Under the pieces are notes generated by a model. That model was not told the DNA's origin and ran no database searches. It saw only the letters and a program-made list of their open reading frames with translations. A program made the translations under genes and the position numbers. Below, piece by piece: positions 33,729 through 43,047 of a DNA stretch of 64,000 nucleotides. Origin of the DNA: Halobacteriovoraceae bacterium (GTDB lineage Bacteria; Bdellovibrionota; Bacteriovoracia; Bacteriovoracales; Bacteriovoracaceae); the NCBI GenBank assembly GCA_020635115.1, contig JACKAK010000002.1, positions 62,001-126,000 of the forward strand, written 5' to 3'. The stretch's first letter is position 1; each line of letters starts with the position of its first letter.

Positions 33729-36700
33729 ATGAAATTGCCAAATTTTAAACAAACGCAGGCCCTAGTGATTGCTTCATTACTTACACTTGCTTCGTGTAAT
33801 AATGGAAAAGGGCAATCAGGTTCACAACCAGGTCCAACTGAAACTTTGACTAAAAAGTCAACTGTACTAAACACCTCAGTGGCACAGAGTCTTGAAGAGT
33901 TAGAAGAATTCAATTCAGCTGATATTATTGATGCTGTTTCATTATCATTTAATGAAATTGATTTCACAAAATCTAACGCTCTTTTGCTAGAAAATGAAGT
34001 TTTACCATTAATTTTACTTGCAAAATCTATGATTGAAGAAAGAGGAACTGATGTTTCGGATTTAGATGAAATGCAACTGAAAATTGAAACTTTTCTTTCT
34101 CTAACGAAACAAATTAGCAATCTTAAAAATGGATACTATGGAAAATATATTGATGTATTCGTAAATAATTTCGGTAGTGAGATCAAAAGATCAGGAGTTA
34201 TAGACACTCTTGATTATGATTCATTTCAAGGTTTCAGTGCTGAAGAAATTAGTGAAGAACAAAAAGAAGAAATTACTAATTCATTCAGAAATATTTTAAC
34301 TCAAGACCTAGAAGCTGTAGCATCTTCTCTTGAGAACAGAAAAGAAGAGATTAAAAGTTCTAAAGAAGAAATCATCTCAAGCATAAATGGAAAGATAGAA
34401 GAGTTAAATACCATTTTAAACTCTTATAGAACATCTGAAAATGAAGAAGAAAGAGCTGACTTATATCATCAGTACTTAACTCTACATTCACAGTTAATTG
34501 AAAGTAACCAAAAAGGACTAGATTTTATTCTTATTGCTGATAAAACAAATATTGGTGATATTATTCTTGAAAATGATGTTGAAGGAATTATTTCCCTAAC
34601 AGATGACAATGTAGATTTAATTGATGAAGATATTTTTAATTCTTCTGTCGAGGCAGCATCTGCTAAAATTAGAAACGCTGCAAATAATCTTCAAGACTAT
34701 GATGCTGATGATCTAAGTGGTGAAATGATTTCATTCCCATCAAGCTTAGCTCATTATATGACAAACAACCCTGATCAAGTAGGAAATACTATTTCAATCT
34801 TAGGTCAAACAATTATCAAAAATGGTGATGATAGAATCAAATGGGACACAGCTGTTCAGGTTTTAGATTATGCTTCATTCGCAGTTGGTATCACTGGTAT
34901 TGGTGCCCTTGCTAGACTTGCAGTTAAAACAATTGCAAAGAAAGCTGCTGCTGAATTTGGTGAGAAAGCAGCTCTAAGTATGCTTAGAACGAAGAAATTT
35001 GCTTCCTATGCATTAGGTACATCTACTGCATCTATGGCAATTTCTACAGGATTAAGATTTAATACTGTTTATCCACAACGCAAAGAAATTCAATCTTTGA
35101 GAAATGCTCTTTTTACAGGACTTAGTAAAAAAGGTGCAGAAGAGATGAATGTTTTATATAACGACTACATCTCTAATAGAAATGCTCTTGCATTAAACGT
35201 TGGCTTTCTAGCACTTGGTGGTGGATCTTACGGCGGCCTTAAAGTATTAGCTTCAAAATCAAAGATTTTAAAAGAAGCTGAAGAAATACAAGCAATGAAG
35301 GAAGCTGAAAAAACTTCTCAATTTTGGAGTAAACTAACAAATTCAGCGACCTCAAAAATTAAATCTGTAAAAGATAAAGTTGCACAGAGTAAAATGTTGA
35401 AAAGTACAACTGAATCGATCAAGAGTCTTTCTCAATCTATAAGGAATATTACTTCAAAAAAACAAAAAGGAGTAAAATCTTTATCTCAGAAAGATCTAAT
35501 TGACGCAATTCACAAAATTGACAACACAGCAAAACCAGAATTAACTGCTGCGAAACCTCTTTCTCAGGAAGATGTGATTGATGCCATCTATAAATTAGAA
35601 AATTCTAAAGAGTCTGTAAAAGAATCTTTAGGTACACGAATTTTAAATGGCTCTAAAGAAATTAAGGAAAAGATTGTTAGTAAATCAAAAACCTTAAAAT
35701 ATAAAATTATGAAAGGTTTCGATAGCTTAAAATCTAAGTTTAAAAAACCAGAAACGCCTGTAGCAGAGACACAAGTAATTGAAACCCCTGTAATTGAAAC
35801 CCCTGTTTTAGAAGAAGTAGCACCACTGTCGAATCAAACAGTTAGAAAATTTAAAAGAAATCTAGAAAAACGTCCTATTTTGACAGCAAAAAGTAGACTT
35901 GGAAATGATCTAACAACTTCTTTTAAAAATTCTGAAAAACAAATAAATGAAACTCTTGTGGAAAGCTCAGTAAATGAAGGACTTGTTGAAAACGCTGTAA
36001 ACGAAGGACTAGAAAACGCAACAGTCATTTTAAACCCTAAAGAATCTTTAACCACGAAACTTTCAAATGGAACAAAAACCATAAAAAATAAAATCGTTAA
36101 CGGTGCAAAGATCATAAAAGATAAAATTGCCCAAGGTTTTAAAAATTTAAAGTCAAAATTCAAAAAACCAGTAAGAATGACTTACGGTGAAGAAGTTCAA
36201 GTTGAAGAAATGTTTAAAGATGCCTACAAACTTAAACCTGAAAATCCATTTTCTTTAAAGAACAGAACTGCTGAAAGAATTGAAGAAATTAGTGAAAATG
36301 TTTCTACTTCATTAAAGAATGCTAAAGACGCAACAGTACAGGCCACTAAAGCAACAAAAAATAAAATCGTAGAAGGATCTAAAGTAATAAAAGATAAAAC
36401 CGTAGAAGGATCTAAAAAAGTAGCTTCAAAATTCAAAAAACCAGTAAGAATGACTTACGGTGAAGAAGTTCAAGTTGAAGAAATGTTTAAAGATGCCTAC
36501 AAACTTAAACCTGAAAATCCATTTTCTTTAAAGAACAGAACTGCTGAAAGAATTGAAGAAATTAGTGAAAATGTTTCTACTTCATTAAAGAATGCTAAAG
36601 ACGCAACAGTACAGGCCACTAAAGCAACAAAAGATAAAATCGTAGAAGGATCTAAAGTAATAAAAGATAAAATCGTAGAAGGATCTAAAAAAGTAGCTTC

Positions 36701-37109
36701 AAAATTTAAAAAGCCTGAACCTGAAGTAAAACCAAAACAAACTGCAAAAGATTTGAGAGAGAAATTTAAAAAACGACCAATTAAACCAGTACGAACTAAA
36801 TCTAAAAAAGGAAATAAAAATTCTCAGCCTGCAAAAGTAGAGACTGCAACAAATGAAGAAAGTATTGTTGAAGTTGTAAAGGAAGAGATCACAACTCCAT
36901 CTAAACCTTTAAATATTTCGGCAAAACAGATTAATGAGGCCCTCAAGATAAAAAAACAAAATGAGGAACTTAGAAATGCTTCAAACATTGCTAATTCTAA
37001 AAAAGGTCGTTCAAAAGCTTATGGGCCAGGAAATCAAAAATCTGACCTAAACAACTCAACTGTTACAAACACTAAAAAGTCTGACCAAAAAAGCCAAAGA
37101 CACAATTAA
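33729..37109 (+). CDS. Giant repeat lipoprotein of unknown function
   Basis: The 1126-residue protein has a lipoprotein signal with LTLASC and lipidated Cys23, so it is anchored to a membrane. An acidic helical domain runs to about 330. Hydrophobic glycine/alanine-rich segments follow near 375-480, then a lysine-rich repetitive C-terminal half built from K-x-K-I/V-x-x-G-S/A-K modules. A 91-residue unit (from about PVRMTYGEEV) is duplicated in tandem at 36168-36713 with two substitutions seen. The amphipathic lysine repeats recall LEA-type or lipid-associating helices, but no family is recognised. It sits between two flagellin genes and ends in its own terminator. Confidence 0.8.
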   Translation: MKLPNFKQTQALVIASLLTLASCNNGKGQSGSQPGPTETLTKKSTVLNTSVAQSLEELEEFNSADIIDAVSLSFNEIDFTKSNALLLENEVLPLILLAKSMIEERGTDVSDLDEMQLKIETFLSLTKQISNLKNGYYGKYIDVFVNNFGSEIKRSGVIDTLDYDSFQGFSAEEISEEQKEEITNSFRNILTQDLEAVASSLENRKEEIKSSKEEIISSINGKIEELNTILNSYRTSENEEERADLYHQYLTLHSQLIESNQKGLDFILIADKTNIGDIILENDVEGIISLTDDNVDLIDEDIFNSSVEAASAKIRNAANNLQDYDADDLSGEMISFPSSLAHYMTNNPDQVGNTISILGQTIIKNGDDRIKWDTAVQVLDYASFAVGITGIGALARLAVKTIAKKAAAEFGEKAALSMLRTKKFASYALGTSTASMAISTGLRFNTVYPQRKEIQSLRNALFTGLSKKGAEEMNVLYNDYISNRNALALNVGFLALGGGSYGGLKVLASKSKILKEAEEIQAMKEAEKTSQFWSKLTNSATSKIKSVKDKVAQSKMLKSTTESIKSLSQSIRNITSKKQKGVKSLSQKDLIDAIHKIDNTAKPELTAAKPLSQEDVIDAIYKLENSKESVKESLGTRILNGSKEIKEKIVSKSKTLKYKIMKGFDSLKSKFKKPETPVAETQVIETPVIETPVLEEVAPLSNQTVRKFKRNLEKRPILTAKSRLGNDLTTSFKNSEKQINETLVESSVNEGLVENAVNEGLENATVILNPKESLTTKLSNGTKTIKNKIVNGAKIIKDKIAQGFKNLKSKFKKPVRMTYGEEVQVEEMFKDAYKLKPENPFSLKNRTAERIEEISENVSTSLKNAKDATVQATKATKNKIVEGSKVIKDKTVEGSKKVASKFKKPVRMTYGEEVQVEEMFKDAYKLKPENPFSLKNRTAERIEEISENVSTSLKNAKDATVQATKATKDKIVEGSKVIKDKIVEGSKKVASKFKKPEPEVKPKQTAKDLREKFKKRPIKPVRTKSKKGNKNSQPAKVETATNEESIVEVVKEEITTPSKPLNISAKQINEALKIKKQNEELRNASNIANSKKGRSKAYGPGNQKSDLNNSTVTNTKKSDQKSQRHN
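36168..36713 (+). repeat. Nearly perfect 273-bp tandem duplication inside the lipoprotein gene
   Basis: CCAGTAAGAATGACTTACGG begins at 36168 and again at 36441, an offset of 273 bases (91 codons). Across the unit I see only two differences, AAT/GAT and ACC/ATC, both changing the residue (Asn/Asp, Thr/Ile). The second copy ends where AAATTCAAAAAACCA becomes AAATTTAAAAAGCCT. Both copies stay in frame. Confidence 0.9.
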
Positions 37110-37118
37110 GAAAATTAA

Positions 37119-37150
37119 GGGGAAGCATTCTAGCTTCCCCTCCTTTTTCA
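37119..37150 (+). terminator. Intrinsic terminator of the lipoprotein gene (hairpin copy 2)
   Basis: GGGGAAGC (37119-37126), a 6-base loop, GCTTCCCC (37133-37140), then TCCTTTTTC. It begins nine bases after the TAA stop. Same stem as at 32351 and 37185. Confidence 0.85.
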
Positions 37151-37174
37151 AAATCTCAGAATTCAAGTCAAATT

Positions 37175-37204
37175 AAAATAAAAAGGGGAAGCATTCGCTT
37201 CCCC
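37175..37204 (-). terminator. Intrinsic terminator of the second flagellin (hairpin copy 3)
   Basis: On the minus strand GGGGAAGC-GAAT-GCTTCCCC (37204-37185) is followed by TTTTTATTTTAATTT, a strong U tract. It stops transcription of the convergent flagellin gene. Confidence 0.85.
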
Positions 37205-37245
37205 TCCAAACAACAATTTGTGAAATCCTTTTATAAATCTAATTG

Positions 37246-38079
37246 TTATCCAATAAGTTTTAGTGCAGCAGATTGAGAAGTATTCGCTTGAGCTAAAACT
37301 GATGTAGACGCTCCCATTAAAATATTCGACTTAGTTAAATCTGAAGTTGCTTGTGCGACATCAGTATCTCTAATTCGAGAATTTGCAGCACTTAAGTTTT
37401 CATTTCCAACTTCTAAGTTACTAATAGTTGATACCAGTCTATTTTGTAATGCACCTAAATTTGCTCTATTACCGTTAACTTGTGTAATCGCGTTATCAAT
37501 TGTTTCCAAATTCACTTGAGCATCTTCTTTAAGACCTACAGATGTACCTAAAATTCCTAAGGCATCAGCAGTTGCATTTGACTCAGATGGAGTGAAAGTA
37601 ATTCTATCTTGTCCATCAACGTTCTTAATACCGATTTGAATATCTCTATCTTCGCCTTCACCATTTATAAGTGATGTACCGTTAAAAGTAGTAGACTGTG
37701 CGATTCTATCTACTTCTTTCACTAAACTTTGATACTCTTTATCAGAAAAAGATCTTTCAACATCTCCAATCGTATCTGAAGCCGACTGGATAGATAGTTC
37801 TCTAAGTCTGATAAGAATACTTGAAACTTCATTCAATCCACCTTCAGCAGTCTGTATGAAAGAGATACCATCTGCAGCGTTTCTCTTGGCCTGTTGAGTA
37901 GATCTAATTTCTGACTTCAATCTTTCAGAAATCGCCAAGCCTGCAGCATCATCTCCGGCCTTATTAATTCTTGAACCAGATGATAGTTTTGTTAAATTTC
38001 TCTCTTGATCTCTTTTAGTAATGTTTAAATTTCTTTGAGCGGCAAGAGACGTGACGTTTGTGTTAATTCTTAAGCCCAT
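37246..38079 (-). CDS. Flagellin (second short form)
   Basis: The 277-residue paralogue begins MGLRINTNVTSLAAQRN and keeps the D0/D1 core (AGDDAAGLAISERL, RNAADGISFIQTAEGG, C-terminal QANTSQSAALKLIG). The hypervariable outer domain is minimal, as in the other copy at 32373-33206. The ATG has GAGGAG upstream. Two flagellins of equal length usually differ in time of expression or place in the filament. The promoter is less clear than for the first copy. Confidence 0.95.
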   Translation of the reverse strand: MGLRINTNVTSLAAQRNLNITKRDQERNLTKLSSGSRINKAGDDAAGLAISERLKSEIRSTQQAKRNAADGISFIQTAEGGLNEVSSILIRLRELSIQSASDTIGDVERSFSDKEYQSLVKEVDRIAQSTTFNGTSLINGEGEDRDIQIGIKNVDGQDRITFTPSESNATADALGILGTSVGLKEDAQVNLETIDNAITQVNGNRANLGALQNRLVSTISNLEVGNENLSAANSRIRDTDVAQATSDLTKSNILMGASTSVLAQANTSQSAALKLIG

Positions 38080-38190
38080 TTGAATACTCCTCGAATGATT
38101 AAGTTAAACCGTCCTTAGAGAATCTAATGGAAATAACACCCTTGTTCTTTCCGCAATTGACTTGACACTCCCACAGTGCCAACACCAGAC

Positions 38191-38217
38191 TATTCGTAAC
38201 CGGAAAATTTTTCTTTA
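38191..38217 (-). promoter_or_regulatory. Weak sigma-28-like candidate for the second flagellin
   Basis: On the minus strand TAAAGAAA-N11-TACGAATA has a good -35 box but only about half of the GCCGATAA -10 box. It would give a leader of about 105 bases. Other candidates in this leader are no better. Confidence 0.3.
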
Positions 38218-38281
38218 GTTTTTTTTATAAAAAAGTTCTTTTTTTTCAAAGACTTATACTTGACTACTTTGGTTTAAAATA

Positions 38282-38307
38282 CAAATCCTTAGAAAATAAG
38301 GACTTTG
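38282..38307 (-). terminator. Probable terminator of the prmA-rsmE-RDD-hldC run
   Basis: On the minus strand AAGTCCTTA, a 5-base loop and TAAGGATTT form a 9-bp stem with one G-U pair, followed by TGTATTTT. It starts about 24 bases past the hldC stop. Confidence 0.55.
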
Positions 38308-38330
38308 TAATCTCTTAAGAATAATTTTTT

Positions 38331-38774
38331 TTAAGACTGTTTTGACTTTTCTATTATGTTTGTAGTGGAATATCCTTCTTCAAAGCAAAGCCCCATCACT
38401 ATTCCACCTTTTGACTGAACAACATCATGCCCGACGATATCTTCAACCTTCCAATCGCCACCCTTTACAAGCACATCAGGCAATACATTTTTTATAAGTT
38501 CATAGGGAGTATCTTCATCAAATATCTGCACAAAATCAACTGACCTTAAATTTTCAAGAATATACTTTCTATCAAGCTCATTGTTAATTGGCCTACTATT
38601 GCCTTTTAATCTTTTTACTGAAGCATCTGAATTTAATCCCAATATTAGAACATCTCCCAACTTCTTGGCCTCATTTAAGTATTTTACATGGCCCTTATGA
38701 AGAATATCAAAACAACCATTCGTGAAAACTATTTTTTTTTCTCTATTTAATTTAACAAAGTTCTCTAAATTCAC
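38331..38774 (-). CDS. hldC: HldC/RfaE2-type heptose-1-phosphate adenylyltransferase (single domain)
   Basis: The 147-residue nucleotidyltransferase has NGCFDILHKGHVKYL (the HxGH-type motif reads HKGH) and the downstream GLNSDASVKRLKG and EGYSTTNII motifs. It corresponds to the C-terminal half of E. coli HldE, which activates D-glycero-beta-D-manno-heptose 1-phosphate with ATP. The kinase half is not in the window. ADP-heptose would feed LPS core and possibly the two GT9-type enzymes at 22.5-25.9 kb. It follows the RDD gene by three bases. Confidence 0.85.
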   Translation of the reverse strand: MNLENFVKLNREKKIVFTNGCFDILHKGHVKYLNEAKKLGDVLILGLNSDASVKRLKGNSRPINNELDRKYILENLRSVDFVQIFDEDTPYELIKNVLPDVLVKGGDWKVEDIVGHDVVQSKGGIVMGLCFEEGYSTTNIIEKSKQS

Positions 38775-38777
38775 TTT

Positions 38778-39527
38778 CTACCTTTTAATGACAGATGTTT
38801 TTGATACCGCCCCATGAATATTTAAAACGTTTGGAAGACCTAATAATATAAACGATACCAAGCTTAATGATGTTCTCACAAATAATGATTTCATTCTGAC
38901 AGTTTTTCCAGATTCATCAACAACTTTAAGTCCTAAAGTGTTTTTACCTGGAGTTCCACTAACATCCAAGACCGTAAAATATAAGAAATAGTAAAATATA
39001 AAAAGCAAACCACCAAACAGGTAAATTTCTTGTTTATTGATCAACGACTCTATTAAATCTAGATCTATCCCAGATCCAAGTATCAAAAAAATCCCTGTCA
39101 CTGCTAAAAAGAATAGAACAATCACAAGATCGATTAACCAAGCAACAAAAATTTCAAATTTTGAAGCTTTAATCGATAGATCAACATTTTTGACAGAAAT
39201 TTCTTTATCTGTTGATGTAACCTTTTTTTCTTCATTCAAAAGAAATTCTTTTTTATCGTAAATAGGATCTGTCCCATTTTTATAAGTTCCAAGACTAACT
39301 TTAGAATTCGTTCTTGCTTCAAGCCTGCTACGTTTTTGATTTTCTAATGTATTTGAATTTACGATTACTTTTCTTTTAACAGGGCCAACTCTGTCTTTAT
39401 TTGTATTTTGATGAAAACCTAGTCCTTTATTGATAGGCCTAAATTCCAAATGATCTAAATCAAAATCACTATTGATATTAATTGAACTCTTTGTATTTTT
39501 CTCTTTCTGTTGTTGCAAATTATCCAT
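38778..39527 (-). CDS. RDD-family membrane protein with disordered N terminus
   Basis: The 249-residue protein has about 115 polar, probably disordered residues, then an RDD domain with transmembrane helices near 125-152 and 170-190, the signature VSGTPGKNTLGLKVVDESGK and a last hydrophobic segment near 220-240. RDD proteins have been linked to ion antiport in some bacteria, but most have no known role. The long polar N-terminal extension is unusual for the family. It is the third gene of the prmA-led operon. Confidence 0.8.
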   Translation of the reverse strand: MDNLQQQKEKNTKSSININSDFDLDHLEFRPINKGLGFHQNTNKDRVGPVKRKVIVNSNTLENQKRSRLEARTNSKVSLGTYKNGTDPIYDKKEFLLNEEKKVTSTDKEISVKNVDLSIKASKFEIFVAWLIDLVIVLFFLAVTGIFLILGSGIDLDLIESLINKQEIYLFGGLLFIFYYFLYFTVLDVSGTPGKNTLGLKVVDESGKTVRMKSLFVRTSLSLVSFILLGLPNVLNIHGAVSKTSVIKR

Positions 39528-39584
39528 TACTTCCCCTTAGTAGCTTTAGAATGACACAAAAGAAACAAAGCAGCAATATTTTGT

Positions 39585-40286
39585 CTAATTGATTCTCTCC
39601 AAAGCGAGCATGTAACCTGACGCAACACAAACAGCCGTAGGTGATCTTAAAATATTTGTAGGTAAAAGAATTGATTGAATTTTTAATGAATTGAACTTCT
39701 CTTCTTCTTCAATTGAAAAGCCTCCTTCTGGCCCAATTAGCAAATACTTTTTACACTGTCTTATTTCAAGTTTATCTGAAGTCTGCCTAGTGCAAAAATA
39801 GAAAATGCTTTCAATTGGAACAGTTTTAATAACATCTTCAAAAGTCTTTTCAAATTTTAGCTCTAATTTATGTGTACCATTTGATTGAATAAGGGCACTT
39901 TCAACAATTTTTTCAAGTCTTGGAAGATTAAACTGAGAACGTATGGAAAATTCAGAATCAAAAATGATGATCTCTTTAATACCTATTTCCATAGATTTCT
40001 TTATGATTTCCTCAAAAGCTTCTTTTTTAGGAGGAGCTAAAATTAACGACAAAGTCCGGTTGTCTGGTATTTCTTGAATATCAAATACTCTTAAATTTAG
40101 ATCCCTTTTAGAAATTTCTTGAACTTCACAATGAACTTTTAGCCCTCTCCCATTTAGAACTAAAATTTTCTCTCCTGATCTGATTCGAACTGATTGTATG
40201 AGATGTTTTGCATTTTCTCCATCAACAAAAATGACTCCATCTTTACCTATATCCGGTTCAATATTTTCTAAATATATTGCTCTCAT
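39585..40286 (-). CDS. rsmE: RsmE, 16S rRNA m3U1498 methyltransferase
   Basis: The 233-residue SPOUT protein has an N-terminal PUA-like domain (DGENAKHLIQSVRIRSGE), GPEGGFS from 185 and NILRSPTAV near the C terminus (usual ILRTETA), the knotted SAM site. RsmE methylates U1498 of 16S rRNA. Its start overlaps the prmA stop by four bases; prmA-rsmE pairs are frequent in bacteria. Confidence 0.92.
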   Translation of the reverse strand: MRAIYLENIEPDIGKDGVIFVDGENAKHLIQSVRIRSGEKILVLNGRGLKVHCEVQEISKRDLNLRVFDIQEIPDNRTLSLILAPPKKEAFEEIIKKSMEIGIKEIIIFDSEFSIRSQFNLPRLEKIVESALIQSNGTHKLELKFEKTFEDVIKTVPIESIFYFCTRQTSDKLEIRQCKKYLLIGPEGGFSIEEEEKFNSLKIQSILLPTNILRSPTAVCVASGYMLALERIN

Positions 40287-41236
40287 ATTTTTTTAAATAA
40301 CAGTGCTGACCAGTTGCCCTTTGAAACATTCTCTACAGATTTTAGACCAAGTTTAATGTACTTGTCTTTGAGACTTTCCACTTGTTCATTTAAAAGTCCA
40401 GAAACAATCAGGTAACCATCAGTATTCAATAAACTGTAAATAAGGTCTTTTTCAAGATCGAGAATATTTTCTAAAATATTAGCAAAAATTAAATCGTATT
40501 TTTTATTAACTTCTAATCTTTCACGAAGTACAACAGAAGACCCTGATAAATCATGCCCCTCAAAGTTTAATTCAATATTTTGTACAGTATTGTCGAGCGC
40601 ATTGGGGTCTATATCACAAAAAACAACCCCCATAGATTGCCATTTCAGGGCCGCAATTCCTAAAATGCCAGAGCCACACCCAAAATCCAAACATTTAAAT
40701 CCAGGTTTCAGCATATTATTGTTAAGTAGACTATCAAAAAGTTTTAAACACAAAAATGTTGTCTCATGTCCTCCTGTACCAAAACCCTGCCCAGGATAAA
40801 TATAGATTTCATTAGATTTGTTTTGAGTTTTTTCCCAAGATGGTACTATTTCGATTCTTTTTGATATTGAAATCCTCTCATAGTGCTTCTTCCAGATTGA
40901 ATTCCAATCCTCAAAATTCTTTTGATCAATCGTGACATTAGAAATGTTTTCACTTAGTAAATATTTTTTAAAATTTTCAACATTGGAGTTCTCAAAATAA
41001 AAAAACATTTCATTTGGCCCTTGAGAGAGATCAATCTCATCATAAAGCTCAAGAGGTATATCTCCACCCGAGTAGGCCCTTTCTCCTAAAATTTCATCAA
41101 CTTTTTGCTCATCAATAGAATATTCTTCTACTCCACTGCAATGAAAATCATGCATGGCCTTAATTTTTAGTAACTCAATTTCTTGGATTTCTAAACCATC
41201 CAGGGAACATTTTAAAATATTATAAACTTTATTCAT
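40283..41236 (-). CDS. prmA: PrmA, ribosomal protein L11 methyltransferase
   Basis: The 317-residue protein has the PrmA substrate-recognition N domain, the motif GFGTGGHETT at 151-160 and the SAM-binding LDFGCGSGILGIAA from 183, then FANIL. PrmA trimethylates L11. It is the first gene of a four-gene minus-strand run and is divergent from the RNase J gene. Confidence 0.93.
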   Translation of the reverse strand: MNKVYNILKCSLDGLEIQEIELLKIKAMHDFHCSGVEEYSIDEQKVDEILGERAYSGGDIPLELYDEIDLSQGPNEMFFYFENSNVENFKKYLLSENISNVTIDQKNFEDWNSIWKKHYERISISKRIEIVPSWEKTQNKSNEIYIYPGQGFGTGGHETTFLCLKLFDSLLNNNMLKPGFKCLDFGCGSGILGIAALKWQSMGVVFCDIDPNALDNTVQNIELNFEGHDLSGSSVVLRERLEVNKKYDLIFANILENILDLEKDLIYSLLNTDGYLIVSGLLNEQVESLKDKYIKLGLKSVENVSKGNWSALLFKKI

Positions 41237-41310
41237 GAATCCCTTTTGCCAGTAGACAAATAGAATTGTAAAGTTAACAAATAGGTTTTGAATTATTTTC
41301 TCATTGAGTA

Positions 41311-42942
41311 ATGAATATGAATGACTTTAAAATTAAATTTCATCCGCTTGGGGGGTTAGGACAAATTGGTTCCAATATGATGCAAGTATTAACCCCAAAA
41401 TCAAACTTGATCATAGATGCTGGAATTCTCTTTCCAAATGATGATTTTTTCGACATAGATTATTTAATTCCTGATTATCGGGCGATTATAGGTATCCCCA
41501 CAGATATCATTATAACCCACGGACATGAAGATCATATTGGCGCAATCTCACATTTTTGTATGGCATTTCCAAATGCCAATTTATGGGCCTCTTCTTTCAC
41601 TGCAGAGTTGATTAACGCAAAATTGTCCTATGCCAAAATTTACAAAGCTATTAGCATATTTGAGGAAAAATCCGTAATTGAATTCAAGGATATTGAAATC
41701 CATCCTATTCATGTCAACCACTCTATTCCACAAACATTCGGACTTCTATTAAAAGATAAAAAAAACGATTTTGGGGCCTTTTATGTTTCAGATTTTAAAG
41801 TGGATAAAAAAACTAAATATGAAGCTTTTTTTAATTTTAAAAAACTCAATTCCCTTTCAAAAAAATTAAAACACAGAATTTTATTGCCTGATAGTACAAA
41901 CATAACCTCTAAACGACGGAGAACTCTTTCTGAATCTGATTTGATCGATGATTTGAAAAAAGTGATCTCTGCAAAAAAAAATAGAATATTTATTACTACA
42001 TTTTCATCAAACCTTCATCGGATTCAAACAATTATCAACATTGCAACTAAAGAAAAAAGGTGGCTCATACCCTATGGAAGATCCATGGTAAATTATATCG
42101 AGGCCGGACTCAAGTGCCAGATAATTAAAGATCCTAAAAATATAATTAAGCAATCTGACGATAATTCAATAAATAAGGATAGTGCAATTATATTACTTTC
42201 AGGTTGTCAGGGTGATTTTTATGGTACTTTTCGAAGAGTTTCTTATGGGCACGATAAACTTTTTGTACCAGATAAAAAAGATACTTTTATCATTAGTTCA
42301 AAAGCTATTCCTGGTAATGAAAAAAATGTAAACAATGTACTTAATCAACTCGCTGAAATTGGTGTAGAAATCTATACCAGTGACCTTGGGAAATTTCATG
42401 CATCTGGACATGCAGGAATTGATGACTTACAAGAACTTTATGATCAATATGAACCACATGATATTATACCAATTCATGGCGAGACTATTTTTATAAGAAG
42501 ACATATAAAAAATATTAAAAAGAAGACAAAATCAAATTATCATTTTCTTCTAAATTACCATCAATTAATATTCAAAAATGACTATACAACAATGAATATT
42601 CCACCAAAGGAAGAATTCAAACCTCTTTTCATTAATCAAAAAAGTGGAGTTATAGAAAAAGAAACTATAAATGAAAGAAGAAAATTGGCCACACAAGGTA
42701 CAGTCCTTCTTAGCTCAACATTTCAATCTCCTTCTAGTGTATTTAAAATGCAAATGTTTGGACTCCCTAAATTTTTAAATGACGAAGAAAGTGAGATTGA
42801 TTATCAAATTGCTGAAATTATTGCCAAGCATAAAAAAACTTCTCGAACCAGCGATCTAGAGGAAAAGATTCGTGTAGACCTTAGGCGATTCTTTGTAAAT
42901 AAATACTCAATTAAACCAATTGTATTTATTCACTTTTTATAG
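41311..42942 (+). CDS. rnj: Ribonuclease J
   Basis: The 543-residue metallo-beta-lactamase/beta-CASP protein has GGLGQIGSN at 14-22, the zinc motif HGHEDH at 70-75, HVNHSIP, ASGHAG and the C-terminal IPIHGE. These are the RNase J signatures. The enzyme has 5'-exonuclease and endonuclease activity on RNA. The length is near that of typical RNase J (about 555). It is the sole gene in its transcript as far as can be seen. Confidence 0.92.
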   Translation: MNMNDFKIKFHPLGGLGQIGSNMMQVLTPKSNLIIDAGILFPNDDFFDIDYLIPDYRAIIGIPTDIIITHGHEDHIGAISHFCMAFPNANLWASSFTAELINAKLSYAKIYKAISIFEEKSVIEFKDIEIHPIHVNHSIPQTFGLLLKDKKNDFGAFYVSDFKVDKKTKYEAFFNFKKLNSLSKKLKHRILLPDSTNITSKRRRTLSESDLIDDLKKVISAKKNRIFITTFSSNLHRIQTIINIATKEKRWLIPYGRSMVNYIEAGLKCQIIKDPKNIIKQSDDNSINKDSAIILLSGCQGDFYGTFRRVSYGHDKLFVPDKKDTFIISSKAIPGNEKNVNNVLNQLAEIGVEIYTSDLGKFHASGHAGIDDLQELYDQYEPHDIIPIHGETIFIRRHIKNIKKKTKSNYHFLLNYHQLIFKNDYTTMNIPPKEEFKPLFINQKSGVIEKETINERRKLATQGTVLLSSTFQSPSSVFKMQMFGLPKFLNDEESEIDYQIAEIIAKHKKTSRTSDLEEKIRVDLRRFFVNKYSIKPIVFIHFL

Positions 42943-43047
42943 ATTAAAACAAATTAAATAATTATTACATTGATGCATCAAAAACAGTGAATATCTCTGT
43001 CAAAATTGTTATCTATTTTCGCTTACGATCTAATGAAGGGGAAATCT

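Noticed and set aside
38176..38182. Sigma-54-like TTGGCAC in the leader of the second flagellin
   Set aside because: The required GC at -12 (10 bases after GG) is GT here, so the core consensus fails.
42970..42981. Perfect palindrome TTGATGCATCAA before the Aat-like gene
   Set aside because: It is a single copy and ATGCAT is frequent in the window, so I could not support an operator call.
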